Of a DNA stretch of 64,000 nucleotides, positions 35,412 through 46,352 are shown one piece after another. Origin of the DNA: Pyrenula massariospora. Taxonomy: Eukaryota; Ascomycota; Eurotiomycetes; Pyrenulales; Pyrenulaceae. Every line of letters starts with the position of its first letter. The first letter of the stretch is position 1. The stretch lies in assembly GCA_021030905.1 (NCBI GenBank), contig JAGFMI010000004.1, forward strand, positions 496,001 to 560,000. Reading direction: 5' to 3'. Below the pieces are notes generated by a model. That model searched no databases. It was not told the origin of the DNA and worked only from the letters and a program-made list of their open reading frames with translations. The translations under genes were made by a program, and so were the position numbers.

Positions 35412-38006
35412 ATGATGGCCGTGCCATTTGGTTTCTCTGTTGGTAATCAAGCTCAGGCGATATGACAAGAAACACAGCCTCTGACGTTCATAGGGGACTT
35501 TGTCACAACTATTCAGCTATTCAAAGAAATCGGCCTTGCCCTAAAAACCCAAGGCGGCGCGTCTGAAGACTACCAACATGTGACATTACAACTCGAGCAG
35601 TTTGCAGCTGTCCTTGACGCAGTTCAACAGACACATAGCACTGGCATTGACCCGACAAGAGCCAACGCCATCAGAGGACAAGCGGGAATATTACAAAAAA
35701 TGATAGAGACATTCTTATATAGCATAGCTGACTATGAGAAAGATCTTGGTCGCCATTCCAAGAAACGCTCCCTTCGTGGAGTATATCGCAAGGCAAAATG
35801 GGCGACCATTGTCACTAAGGAGGTGAAAGAGCTTCGGCAAGTTGTTGACACGCAGCTCGGAACAGTCATTATGCTCTTTCACTTGGGAAGCCGGTAGATT
35901 CAGTACCTATTTTGGAGCTTGCGGATTTGCTAAATTGATGACAGAGACCAGTCCAGGAACTTAAGTGAACAGATTAGTACTTTCGAGACATCGACGCAAT
36001 CATCGAATTTAGCGCTATCACAAGACATCGAATGTGTGAAAAACGCGATCATGGAATCTCTGCATTATAATTTTTCGACGACTGTGTCAAAGATCGATGA
36101 AACGGGGAACGAGATGTTGGCAGCACTGGATAAATTCAATATACTTCGAGCTGCAGAAAATCGCATCGATACCCCTGGCGTTAGTCTAGGCTCCAGTCGC
36201 ACTGTCTTTCAGAGCATTCCTCACGATCTAGCTTCCGTCGATTCGTCGACTGTCATCCCCGGAAGAGACACCATAAACTCTGCGCTTCGGAAACGAATAG
36301 AGAAGAGCTCACATGTCGCCATCTCAACCAATGAACTACTGGCTCTACTATATCAACGAGCTTGCACAATCGTCCTACAAGCCTTACTATTTTTCTTCAA
36401 GAGAGTTCTATTCCTCTTCCCATCGGCTTTTACCTTCATCCATTTTCTCCGCCAAATCCCACGTCATCCTACTTTCCTCATATCTACTAATATGAAATTT
36501 GAGGATGCACTTGGTCGATATCACAGTCTTCCGTACGAGCATTTTCGACACTGGGAAATGTTTGAAACTATGCTACGATGCGTATTTAAGAAAACCGCCG
36601 GTTTGGAACGGGTAAAATCAGGCCAATTTCGCATTATGCATCGGAATTTGCTGGATTGTCCTATTGACAAAACCAAGTGGGAGCAATCCATTGCTCCTGG
36701 TTCTAATTTGGTGATGTCGATCATACTCACTGGATCGCTACTATTCATATGCCCCCAATTGAAATGCCCACGATGCCTAGAAAAGTATGGATCACTCTTT
36801 GAGATGCAGAGGATCAATACTGCTCACACATGCTGTCATTGTGGTTTGACATTCCTTCGATGTGACCCTATTGCAAGTATTCAAGTTCCAGGGAGAATCC
36901 CTGGAAGTTCACTCTTGAATTCTCCTTTTCGGAATTACTCTTCTTATACTCAACACAGGTCGTTGAACGATCCAGAACTTGACGAATCTTCTAGATTCGA
37001 GCAGGAAGACCCCAAAAATTTGTCTCGTGTCCTGTTTAGAATATCGCAGGAAAAACAAAAACCCAGACAGGAGGAAGAGCAAGTTCGGGCTCCAGATACG
37101 AAGATTTATTCTCAACAACACGAAAGCCTTTCGAAAGCCCCAAGAATATCCTTGGTCAAGGCAGCCAGAAACATAAACTCATTCGAAAGCAACAAGGAAA
37201 ATCGTGAGGATTCTTTCAAAGTGACGCCAAAAATGGTTGAAAAAACCGAGAGCGGCCAGTTTGAAATCAATCAAACGGAGACGGCACCATATAAAAGAGT
37301 TCATTTAATTGAGCCGCCGCCAACAAAGGCTCTATGTGATGCCATTTTGAATGGCCAAATCGAAAATGCGCTCAATGTGCTAGACGGAGACGTGAGGCTC
37401 AATGAACTGTGCGACAGTCTTGGAACACCACTCACTGCGGCAGTTCTCACTGGTATGGCAGATATGGCTCAACTGCTATTACAAAGAGGGGCAGATCCGC
37501 GTATCCATGGCGGACATTACCAGAACCCTCTTTGTGCAGCAGCACTATATAATGATTTGGACATTCTACGAATGATGCTGCAGCATTTAAGAGACATGCG
37601 AGTAACTAATATGGGAAAAATTGCTCAGAAATTACTCGAATTTGCCGCGCCGAAAGTCTCTAGTTGCGTGGCAGAGTTGCTTTATGAGTTCGGGGCTGAA
37701 AGGCTTAGACGCCCTCCAATTTCGTACAAGCGTCGTAGTGTCCTTGGGTATTGGGACCCTTATCCTGGCGCGGATATAGATACGAAGATTTCGAAGAGTT
37801 TGGAATATTCTCAATGTCCCTCTTGCCGTCGCCCAATGAAGTCAGAAGATCCTCATACCTACTTTCATGCTTGGTCCCGACACATAGAATATGCCCATAA
37901 CCATACAGGCAACCACTCTCCACATCAGCTACGCCAGCTACTGCAATGTATCAAAGATAAGCATATCCAAGTCCCATGGGCTGACCGTGTACGGGGGCAG
38001 AAATGA
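35412..38006 (+). CDS. Fungal N-domain, ubiquitin-like, ankyrin and zinc-finger multidomain protein
   Basis: Three exons, 35412-35442, 35494-35893 and 35945-38006, two 51-nt introns; 830 aa. The start MAVPFGFSVGDFVTTIQLFKE (second ATG, 35415) is typical of the fungal N-terminal helical domain (to about 145). A hydrophobic stretch at about 283-312 could be a membrane segment. Residues 328-405, from KFEDALGRYHSLPYEHFRHW to PGSNLVMSI, match the fungal ubiquitin-like domain found beside such N-domains. CPRC and CCHC pairs (about 418-443) suggest zinc binding. Ankyrin-like repeats follow at about 604-704 (LLLQRGADPR), and a second CPSC motif lies near 774. The layout suggests a signalling scaffold; the function is unknown. 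The stop codon overlaps the ATG of a kinase-like fragment. Confidence 0.8.
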
Positions 38007-38617
38007 TTGTGGCTGCTATTGCTTCGCTTCATCAGAGTGGTGGCGTGCATGGAGGTCTAACATTGTCAAACATCGCCATAAGTCAATATGGTGACTTGGA
38101 CATCGTTTACGAAGGACATCAAGAGAATCTTGTTCATCAATAATGTCCACGAGGCTGGGAGCCCCCAGAGCTAAGTGGAATTTTCAGATCTGGCACGAAT
38201 CACGGGTTCTACCTTGGCGTAAAGTCTGATCTCTTCCAGCTGGGCATGGTTCTTTGGTCTATAGCTACCCATGAGTACGAACCTGAGACGGTTGACCGAA
38301 ATAAATTTATCTCAGAGCTTCCAGGAGACGTCCCATCATGGTATGTCAAGATCGTATGCTCCCTTCTATCACCTCAGCCTTCAGGAAGATTGAGCGCAAT
38401 GGAAGTTTTTTCTGTGTTCGCTTCGAATAGAATTGGTACCTTGCAAACGCCTATGGTTCGACCGGACCTTCAAATTGTCACACCAATACTTCCGGACTGG
38501 GAACCACGATGGCGCAACAGAGTCCAATCGTCGCAGCTCAACAAAGCAGCTGTCGTCATTATAAAGGGAAGACCCAACTTCAACGCAATTAGGCGACTCA
38601 AAGCATCCGGACACTAA
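38003..38617 (+). pseudogene. Protein-kinase C-lobe relic
   Basis: The frame opens at an ATG that overlaps the upstream gene's stop (ATGA). It reads like the middle and end of a protein-kinase C-lobe: IASLHQSGGVHGGLTLSNIAIS stands at the catalytic loop but lacks the HRD aspartate; then an in-frame TAA at 38141-38143; then GWEPPEL where APE is expected, KSDLFQLGMVLWSI (helix F) and PSGRLSAMEVF near the C-lobe end. No N-lobe (glycine loop, lysine) is found upstream. With a missing N-lobe, lost catalytic residues and an internal stop, it is best called a pseudogene or pseudokinase remnant. It may once have been the C-terminal part of the gene before it, or a neighbour. Confidence 0.7.
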
Positions 38618-39794
38618 GAATCGGGACTCCTTCTGCGTCAAGCGATTCTCGATGCCTGTTCTGCTGCTTCTTCCTGGCTACTGTGCAGAACCGTTCCACC
38701 TCGTGAGGGGTTACAGCTCGAATATAAGATAGATATATCCGCTGTCATTAGCACGGGACCGCATCAAGGCTCTAAAATGGTGGCATTAGGAGGAAGAGAG
38801 ATGAACGTTAGAAGCGACAAACGGAAAATGACACGCAGTGCTTCGACTGAATGCCAAATGTTTTGACCCGGCTCTTGTGGGAAGAGCGTCGAATAAGGGC
38901 TTAGAATAATCCCTTCTAGCCGCCACGTAGATTATCACAGCCTTGATCAGGACCCTATGAGCAAGAGTGCATGGATTATCCGCAGTCAAGTCACCTCACA
39001 GCGCGAAGGTGGCTGATTTGCGAGTATCGACCTTGGATTGGTAGTCTAGACAATCAGGTAAGATTGTGTTGGATGCACTAATCGAATCTTTGGTATTGGC
39101 TTCGATGACTTTGAAAGCGGAAGTTTAATATATGTCACTCCCTTCGTCATGCCCGTCCCCACTACTCGCAGCCGTCTGGGGTTAACTCATCTAGTCCCTG
39201 CTTCCTGTAGAGATTGGAGCATCGAATACCTGAGGTGGAAGGAGCACGTAGCAATCGAAAATTAGAAAAGAACGTTACCAGGCTCAGCATTTCCGGCGTT
39301 GAAAGGTCCTATGCCGGAATACTAATGTCATTATTCCATTTCGTTGTATGATCTAGGTATGAACCTGAACACTCACCAGTAAATGCCTTTAGAAGTCCTA
39401 CCACCTATCAACTCCCCACTACCCGCACAACCTGCTATTCAAGATCCCCTACCGAAGCTCTTCAAGCTATACTAGATGGCTCATCTCAGCTTGGTCTTTG
39501 ATTCTCCCCTTTTCAATCTTCTTCGAGACCGTATGACTGCCAAGTGATTCTTACATGGATCGGTAGCACGACGTCAGCCGCGCCAACCCGAGCCTGCTCG
39601 CCAAAGGCACAGTATTGAAGCTTAGAACCTTCTCCCTCGTGTTGGGTCGACCTCCCGATACTGTTCAACGCACGGTCCACCGTTTAGTCTAAATTTACTC
39701 GATTGGGAATAAGATAAAAGCTCGCTGTTACAGCCCTGTCTCATCATTGGCTGGCCCGAGAAGGCTAGCCGACCTAATTGCCGCAGATTTACTA
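38618..39794. other. Intergenic with decayed sequence
   Basis: About 1.2 kb without a gene. It holds the right copy of the diverged repeat listed at 39008-39198. Confidence 0.5.
39008..39198 (+). repeat. Diverged direct repeat, right copy
   Basis: Matches 34089-34268 in the same orientation, by eye at roughly two-thirds identity with small gaps. It has no open frame on either strand that corresponds to the left copy's reverse ORF. Confidence 0.6.
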
Positions 39795-41339
39795 TCAACT
39801 GGCGTGACAAGTCGCTTGCCTCTTCTTCCGCCACTGCATACCTTTCACCCGGCTCATCACAATAGAAATAAGGCTGCTGGTTCCGACAAAGAAAGCGAAG
39901 CTTGTAAAATACCAACCTCTCCCAACTGCATCGACTAAGGGCTGCAGGATCGCGGCCGAAGCGGCGCATAGCCCACCTCGTGCCATCTGCCCAGAAGCGT
40001 AAGAGGTGCTTGACATTTCTGGAAAGAGGTCGACGAGCAAGGCGCTTGCGGTGTGGCTCAACAATGTCGACAGGGCGCAAATGAAGAACTGTAGGATGAG
40101 TGGGACGGACGGGTGGACGTGCGATCGCACGGCCTAGCCATATCCAACCGTCAGCGCCACTTCTGCGGAGACAAAGGGAAGACAGTTTCGATATCTAGAC
40201 TTTTCGATCGGAAAACCGCTCCGCTGATCGCCTTTCTCCCGGTCGACGGGGGCGCCGTACTGTAGTGCGGTCTTGGCGTAGTTTCTGTCCACCAGCTTGC
40301 CCGCAACGATTCCACCGATTGTCATACCGGCTAGGCCAGGTAGGTATGTGAGTCCAATTTCGAACTCGTTGTAGCCGTACAGTTCTTTGAAGATGACTGG
40401 AATGGCGACTTGGAACGTATAGTAGACAGAGTACGATGAGGCCACCATGCACAGGACCGCAGCCGCGTCAGGATAAAAAAAAAGACGAAGAGCTGCAAAG
40501 GCGCTCGCAAATCGCCAAATTGGTCTATTTCTCGCTTGCTGCTGGTCCTTTGGAACATCGCCCGCCTGGCTTTTAGTACACCCTTGCCCTTCCTTCCCGT
40601 TGAAAAACGAAGTCCATGTCCTCCAAACCCAGTGAGATGGCTGCTTCCCGTTACCGACAATGTTGCGCGCCGTCTCGGGTAGCGTGAATCCCGCAAGCAG
40701 CAGACAGATGACGGCCATGATGAGGAGCGCCAGGAAGACCCAGGTATGGGCGTCGGTGGTCAGCGCCATGGCGCCCCCGACCAACGGCCCCGCTGCCGAT
40801 ATCGCATTGCATGTCGAGAGCATTGGACCCAGCATCTTGCCTCGTCCCGATACGGCCGCGACATCGGCAACGATTCCGTACGCGATCGGTGGAGTGGCGG
40901 ACCCGCCGATGCTCTGGAGTGCTCGAAGTCCCATCAGTCCCGCGTAGTTGCTGCGGTTCAGGGCAAGGCCGAGACTGGCGCATCTCTACAGGCATATCAC
41001 ACCGAGAAGGACGGGGCGGCGGCCGAAGGTGTCTGCGAGTGAAGCAAACAGGGCAGGGGAGATGGCTTGGCAGATGGCGTAGACGGTGACTGTAGCGTTG
41101 ATGGACTGGATGGAGACACGGAAGTCGATACTGAGCATAGGGATCAACGGAAGATAGACTGTGACCGTGAGGGCTGAGAGAGTTATTATAAGGCCGAGAA
41201 GGTACATTAGATAAGTGCGCATTGAGTCTGAGAACAGCGAATAGTCTTCTCTTTCTCGGGCTCTGCCACCAGAGCCATCCTCCTCGGCCACTGTTATCAT
41301 GGCTGTGTCTGAGATAGAGTACCAGCGTGGACGCATCAT
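39795..41339 (-). pseudogene. DHA1-type MFS drug transporter with two internal stop codons
   Basis: One continuous frame of 515 codons without introns, starting MMRPRWYSIS and ending WRKKRQATCHAS. It matches 12-helix drug:proton antiporters (DHA1): FGRRPVLLGV after helix 2, LRALQSIGGSATPPIAYG in helix 4, GPLVGGAMA in helix 5 and LPETARN after helix 6. Two TAG codons interrupt it: one directly after GVICL, where I would expect tyrosine, and one after LTVGYG, where I would expect tryptophan (reverse strand, about 40984 and 40136). Everything between and after remains in frame and well conserved, so loss looks recent, or these are base-call errors. If both are real the gene is non-functional unless read through. 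Confidence 0.82.
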
Positions 41340-42811
41340 GTCTCACATCTCTCATGGTCCGTGGCGTCGGAACTCGTAATCAGGAGAAAGGCAATCAAAG
41401 TTCTTTCGCGGCGCTTGAAAAGGTGATAAGGCCCTATCTTGGCCAAATACGATAGCACAAAAAGTCGATGATTTTGAAGGTCTCATGGAATCCAAGGTCG
41501 GGTTGGAACATATGTTGTTGGATGCTTTCCAGTTTGTCCATTGTGCTGGTTCCACAAGTAAGGCGGTGAAGTCAGAGAGACAGCTCACTTGACTGTTCCA
41601 TTGAATCTCAAGCTGCACGCACAATTGGCGGTCGTAGCCTTGAGCCGGGTTGGAAGAATCGTCTAAATCAATGCTGGACTCTGACAATTCCACCAAGACG
41701 GACGTTTGATAATATGAGCTCATCCCATAATAGTATAAAATCTTATCCACGGCCACTTAAAGGAATTCTTAGATAGACTGTTGCTTTCATCAATAAGCCT
41801 TGGTCATCCTGCTGAAGCATTCAACCCTCGAAATTAACATTAGCTTATTCATTTACAAAAGCTCTCTCAAATGCAAAAACCCATTGGCCATGACTACGCA
41901 GGGATGAGCATCTTTGGCAGTGACCCAATCTCTGAGCAAAAATTTGCGCTGTTTGATCTTTCCACTACTAGAGTTTGAGCCTCTTCCTATCTGTCTCCGC
42001 TGGGGTATTAATGATGTCAAGCCCCAAGTGCATATCCAGCGGTCCACATCAAAGAACACAAACCCTCTCTGGGATAGAAACGCGAGTAGCTCGAGCTAAG
42101 ACTTTACAGTGACGAGTTCGTGGCAGAGCTCTTAGACCGGAAATAGAAATCAGTGTAGATCCTTGGCGAAATCCAAGACCCACAGCCTCGCTCTTCCACT
42201 TCCACGACGGAAGTTCACACTGTACTCGAATGCCAACATTCATGCTGCCTTGATACTAGGTTTGAGCGGCAGGAAGTCTGGCTGCCAGAAGAACATTATG
42301 TCGTAGTTCTTCGACCACGTCATCCGACTGCCAACCTCCCGCGCCACGAACAAAAATAATGTCAACCCTGCATTCGCCTAGCAGAATGTAACAGCCGCAA
42401 AGCAAGAGGATTCTAGCTAAGTACATCCGCACTCAAATTTGCCTGGAAATAAGCATCAGAAAGCCCATCGAATTTGAGATTGGAGGAATTGATCTGGCCG
42501 AGCATATGGCGCTGTCCAGTGACGGATAGCGTGAAGGAATGGAGGGTTTTCAGGAATGTGGCGATAAGTTCTCTAAGTCTTTTTCAATGGCGTAGGCTTG
42601 AATGCTATCGGAATCTTCTTCACTGTTATCGCATTTGCTGCGGAAAGTGATTTGTCTATTGAACTAAAATGAGGCAACATGATCAGCTCTTCAAGTGCCA
42701 GCCGATTCGTCGTCTGACCTCAACACTTGATCAATAGACGAATAACTAAACGTCCTGGAAGCGCGAAAGGCTAATCTCCCTGTAGAATTGCCCTTAGTGG
42801 GAGCAAGGAAC
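41340..42811. other. Intergenic, no gene seen
   Basis: About 1.5 kb. A reverse ORF at 41756-41352 (134 codons) lacks recognisable motifs. The right end is the promoter of the fructosamine kinase gene. Confidence 0.5.
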
Positions 42812-44086
42812 ATGGAGGGCCCCGTCAGTATTAAAGAGATTCTTGCTGAACTCAAAGGAGTCTTTCCCATGGACGAAGCCGTGATTGAAGGTGATGATCA
42901 CCCACAACTGCACAACCTACCACGGCGTACACTAACATCGACTGCAGCTTTACCAAAAGAAACCACATTTCTCTTCGTGGAGAATTTCGGTACTAGTGCT
43001 TGGACAGTTACAGGGAGGGTCATGGTATTGGAGTCGGATGGAACTGAGAAACCATACTTCCTGAAGGTCTGCAGGACTGACTGTACTTGCGAAAAATGAG
43101 GGGCGGGATGCTAACAAAACGTAACTCTAGGTTGCCTATGGCGAACATGGCCGTATTATGCTGAAGGGCGAGTACGAATCGTCTAAGATTATATACGGAC
43201 TCATGTCGGATTTCATCCCCGAGCCTTTCGGATTCGGAAGATACAAAGTACAGAACCCAGCCACATATTTCTACTTATCTGAATTTGTCGACATGGATGT
43301 GGCCACCGCGCCTGAGCCAGCAGAGTTCACCAGCAGGCTTGCGCAGATGCACAAGATAAGCAAATCCCCAACTGGCAAGTTTGGCTTTCACGTTCCTACG
43401 TGCGATGGCAAAATGGCTCACACAGTCGAATGGGAAGAGAGCTGGGCAGTCTTCTACCGGAAACTACTCCTCGGTGTTTGCAAGCTCGATCTTGAGACTA
43501 ATGGTCCATGGCCGGAGTTAGAGCGAGCAACTGAACAGGTGGCGATGAAAGTTGTCCCTCGTCTACTCGAACCCCTTCAAGCTGAAGGCCGGCAAATCGA
43601 GCCAGCTATCATCCACGGCGATCTCTGGGAAGGAGATATGGGCATCAACATGAAGACTGGTGACACCCTCCTGTTTGATGCCGGGTCATATTTTGCTCAT
43701 AATGAGATGGAGTTGGGGCACTGGAGATGTGAATTCAGTTCTCACTTCCGAGCAACGGAATATACGCGACACTACCTACAAAACTACCCTGCTGCAGAAC
43801 CAGCCGATGAATTTAATGATCGCAACAGGCTATATTGCCTCAAAGGCGCTATCAATTACTGTGCCGGGCACCCTGGAAGTATCTTGAGAAAGACGTAAGT
43901 CTAACTTGCAGCATGTCGAAGATATCACCAACAAATGCTAAATTGCATACTAGAGCTTATAATAACATGTGCTATCTCTGCGAAAAGTACGCTCCACTTG
44001 ACGGGATCGATAAGTACGATCCTCGGATCGATCCCTCGATCACAGGCGCCACCATCGTCCCGCACTTACTTGACGGCTTCATTTGA
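42812..44086 (+). CDS. Fructosamine/ketosamine-3-kinase family protein
   Basis: Three exons, 42812-43066, 43131-43894 and 43954-44086, introns 64 and 59 nt, the first with a clear CTAAC branch point; 383 aa. The family (PF03881) phosphorylates sugar adducts on protein lysines at C3, which makes them fall off, a repair of glycation. Visible: GTSAWTVTGRV near the start of the N-lobe, YFLKVAYGEHG with the ATP-binding lysine, ESSKIIYGL, SPTGKFGFH, HGDLWEGD (catalytic loop), and FDAGSYFAHNEMELGHW holding the metal-binding Asp. The Asn usual after HGDLW-x-G is Asp here, a mild change. Residues 1-40 are longer than in relatives. It faces an aldo-keto reductase gene tail-to-tail. Activity is likely; substrates are not known. 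Confidence 0.9.
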
Positions 44087-44744
44087 TCCGAACTGGAATA
44101 TCACATCCAAGCGAAAGTTCAGACTTCACCCTGGCAATGTCGATGGGGCAATTTTCAGGTACCGGCAGTTATGAATCTTGAAGTAGAATGGTTGACACAG
44201 ACATCGATTTTCACAGCGCCGAACTGGTACGACGGAGGCCGGCGATTAAAATTGTCCAACCACCCACATGTAGAACTAAGTATCTTAGGCAATAGTATCA
44301 ATGAAGGCAGTAGTTCCCATCATGATTGCCCTCAAATTTTCCACACCTCCATAGACCTAATTCTACTATCGGGTGTGAAGAAGGCATTTCAGCGGGCAAG
44401 AACCTTCTCCGCAGAGCATTCGACGATCCCAAAGTACGCCGGCATATATAATCCAATCTTCGTGGAGACGGTCTTTGAATCCTCGCTGTCTAACAAGGCT
44501 ATAAAGGCCTCAATGGCTTTGAGTAGGCATGCTGTTCAGAGGTAATTCAATGCATTTGGTCGCTCCACTCCTCTCTATGAAAAGGAATCCTCATGGAGGG
44601 CTATATAGGCAGCTGCTTTCGCGCCCAACCTACTCTGGAATAAGAAAGACTTTTTCAGGGGTCCTCACAAAAACAACTACCTCCCCCCTTCACTTCCCCC
44701 GACACAGTGGACAGAAATAGATGATGCCTGAACCATGTTCAACC
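44087..44744. other. Intergenic between convergent genes
   Basis: About 660 bp. The forward ORF at 44171-44545 carries no motif. Nothing else seen. Confidence 0.5.
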
Positions 44745-45726
44745 CTAGGTCCGATCATCCGCGGCAAATCTCTGAGGCTCGTAGGCTCGATAGTGATGTG
44801 TCCGCCCAACCTCACTGATCTCCCGCATCTCCTCCCCGCTGAGCTCAAAACCAACGCCCTTCGCATACTCGTCCAACCGCTCCACGCGCCTTGTCGTCGT
44901 AATCGGCACAACGCCCTGCTGCATCTGCCAGCGCAGCAAGACCGCACCAACCGGAACATCATGATTCTTTGCAATTCGTGCCAGCGGCCCGTCCAACGGC
45001 CCGCCCCTGGCCATGGTCAGCGGAACCAGCGGCGTGAACGCTGCCGGCGTGATGCCGTGCGCCTGCATCCAGGGGATGTAGTCGTGTGCGCGCTGGAGGT
45101 AGGGGTGGAACTCGAGCTGGTTGACGGCCGGGGGGGATGGTGGCGGCGCGGAGGGTGGCTTCGAGGTGGGGGCGGAGGTAGTTGGAGACGCCGATGGATT
45201 TGGCCTTGCCGGAGTGCTGGAGGGTTTCCATCGCTTTCCAGGCGGTTTGGAGGTCGGAGTCGGAGGTGGCGAAGTAGGGCCAGTGGATTAGGTAGCTAGA
45301 TGGTGGTCTGTTTAGTTACTTGACGATTGGTTTGTTGGTGATGATACTGACAGGTCAGCGTATTCTAGATCCAGCCTCTTCAATGTCTGCTCGATAGCAC
45401 TAGGGATGTCGAAGATATGGTCTTGAACCTTGGATGTGACAAAAATCTGATCCCGGGGGAGTCCAGATTCTTTGATAGCTTGGGCAATCTCTTCTTCGGT
45501 TCCGTATGCTTCTGCACCGTCTATGTGAGTGAGACCTCGTTGGACTGCTGTCTTTAGAAGCTCAACGAGGTCTTTCACATAGGGTCCCTTGCCACCATCT
45601 TTATACCAGGCTGTCCCTGTGCCAAAACGAAGCTGAAAGATGTTAGCGATGGCTGCTCTTGGGCGCGCTTTGACTTACACCTGGAGTCTTATTCCCATCA
45701 TTCAGTTCGACCAAGGGCAGCTCCAT
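44745..45726 (-). pseudogene. Aldo-keto reductase, frame-shifted in a G7/C7 run
   Basis: Three exons, 45726-45679, 45632-45352 and 45295-44745, introns 46 and 56 nt. Without the shift the product would be about 292 aa, normal for the family. The AKR tetrad is visible: Asp and Tyr in HIDGAEAYG, Lys in FVTSKV, His in LIHWPY; then GVSNY and NQLEFHPY. It resembles fungal alpha-keto-amide/dicarbonyl reductases (the yeast YDL124W type), which use NADPH in the cytosol. At 45130-45136 a run of seven G (C on the coding strand) leaves one base too many, so the frame slips just before NQLEFHPY and resumes cleanly in another. A homopolymer is a classic place for sequencing error or a fresh mutation, so the gene may be alive. 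Confidence 0.82.
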
Positions 45727-46352
45727 GGCCTGCGTAAAGTAGATAGCGTTTTAGTCAGGTGTTGACTACCTCGAAAGACACGGGTCAGCAAAAGATGACT
45801 TATCGGATTTCAGAAGTGATAGAGTATACCGATATTCTTAGCAATGATAGAAACTGTGGAAGCTTGAAGACTCTAAGAAGCCTACTAGCAGTCATAAAGA
45901 CCATGAAGACACTGACCTTGAGACTTAGGGTTTTAACCAAAAGCGTGCACACTTTTTCTGTTCAGCTGACCACAGTAACTCTTGCTAACAAGACTCATTT
46001 GTCTTAGTCTCGCCGTGGGGCAGAAAACACGTACAGATGAGGTATAGACGAAAGATTCCACTTGGGACCCAGTGTCAACCTGAGCTCAGACAGCATTTAC
46101 TTCAAAATCAGGATGGTTGAGAAAAGCTGTCATGCTTACTTGTTCACTAGGACCCTTCACCTGTGCAACTTTGCACTTCACCTGTGTCCCGTCACCAAAT
46201 CAGATCAGTAGGTCACGAGCCTTTTGTCCAAAGACCTGAAAAGCAGCTTCGCCTTTCGACGGTTATTCATTTACTTGCTGGTGTCCACGGGACTGAATCG
46301 GCGCTGCATCGAATAGCAACCTAACAAATTTATCCCTGGCCAAGTCACCTTC
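45727..46352. other. Intergenic
   Basis: About 630 bp containing the promoter of the aldo-keto reductase gene and the 3' flank of NUP84. No gene seen. Confidence 0.5.

Noticed and set aside
38003-38070. A 47-nt intron joining the ankyrin gene to the kinase relic
   Set aside because: Phase works, but it would splice out residues (IVAAIASLHQ) that belong to the kinase fold, and the later stop codon would remain.
41352-41756. Reverse ORF of 134 codons
   Set aside because: No motif, no splice partner, weak composition.
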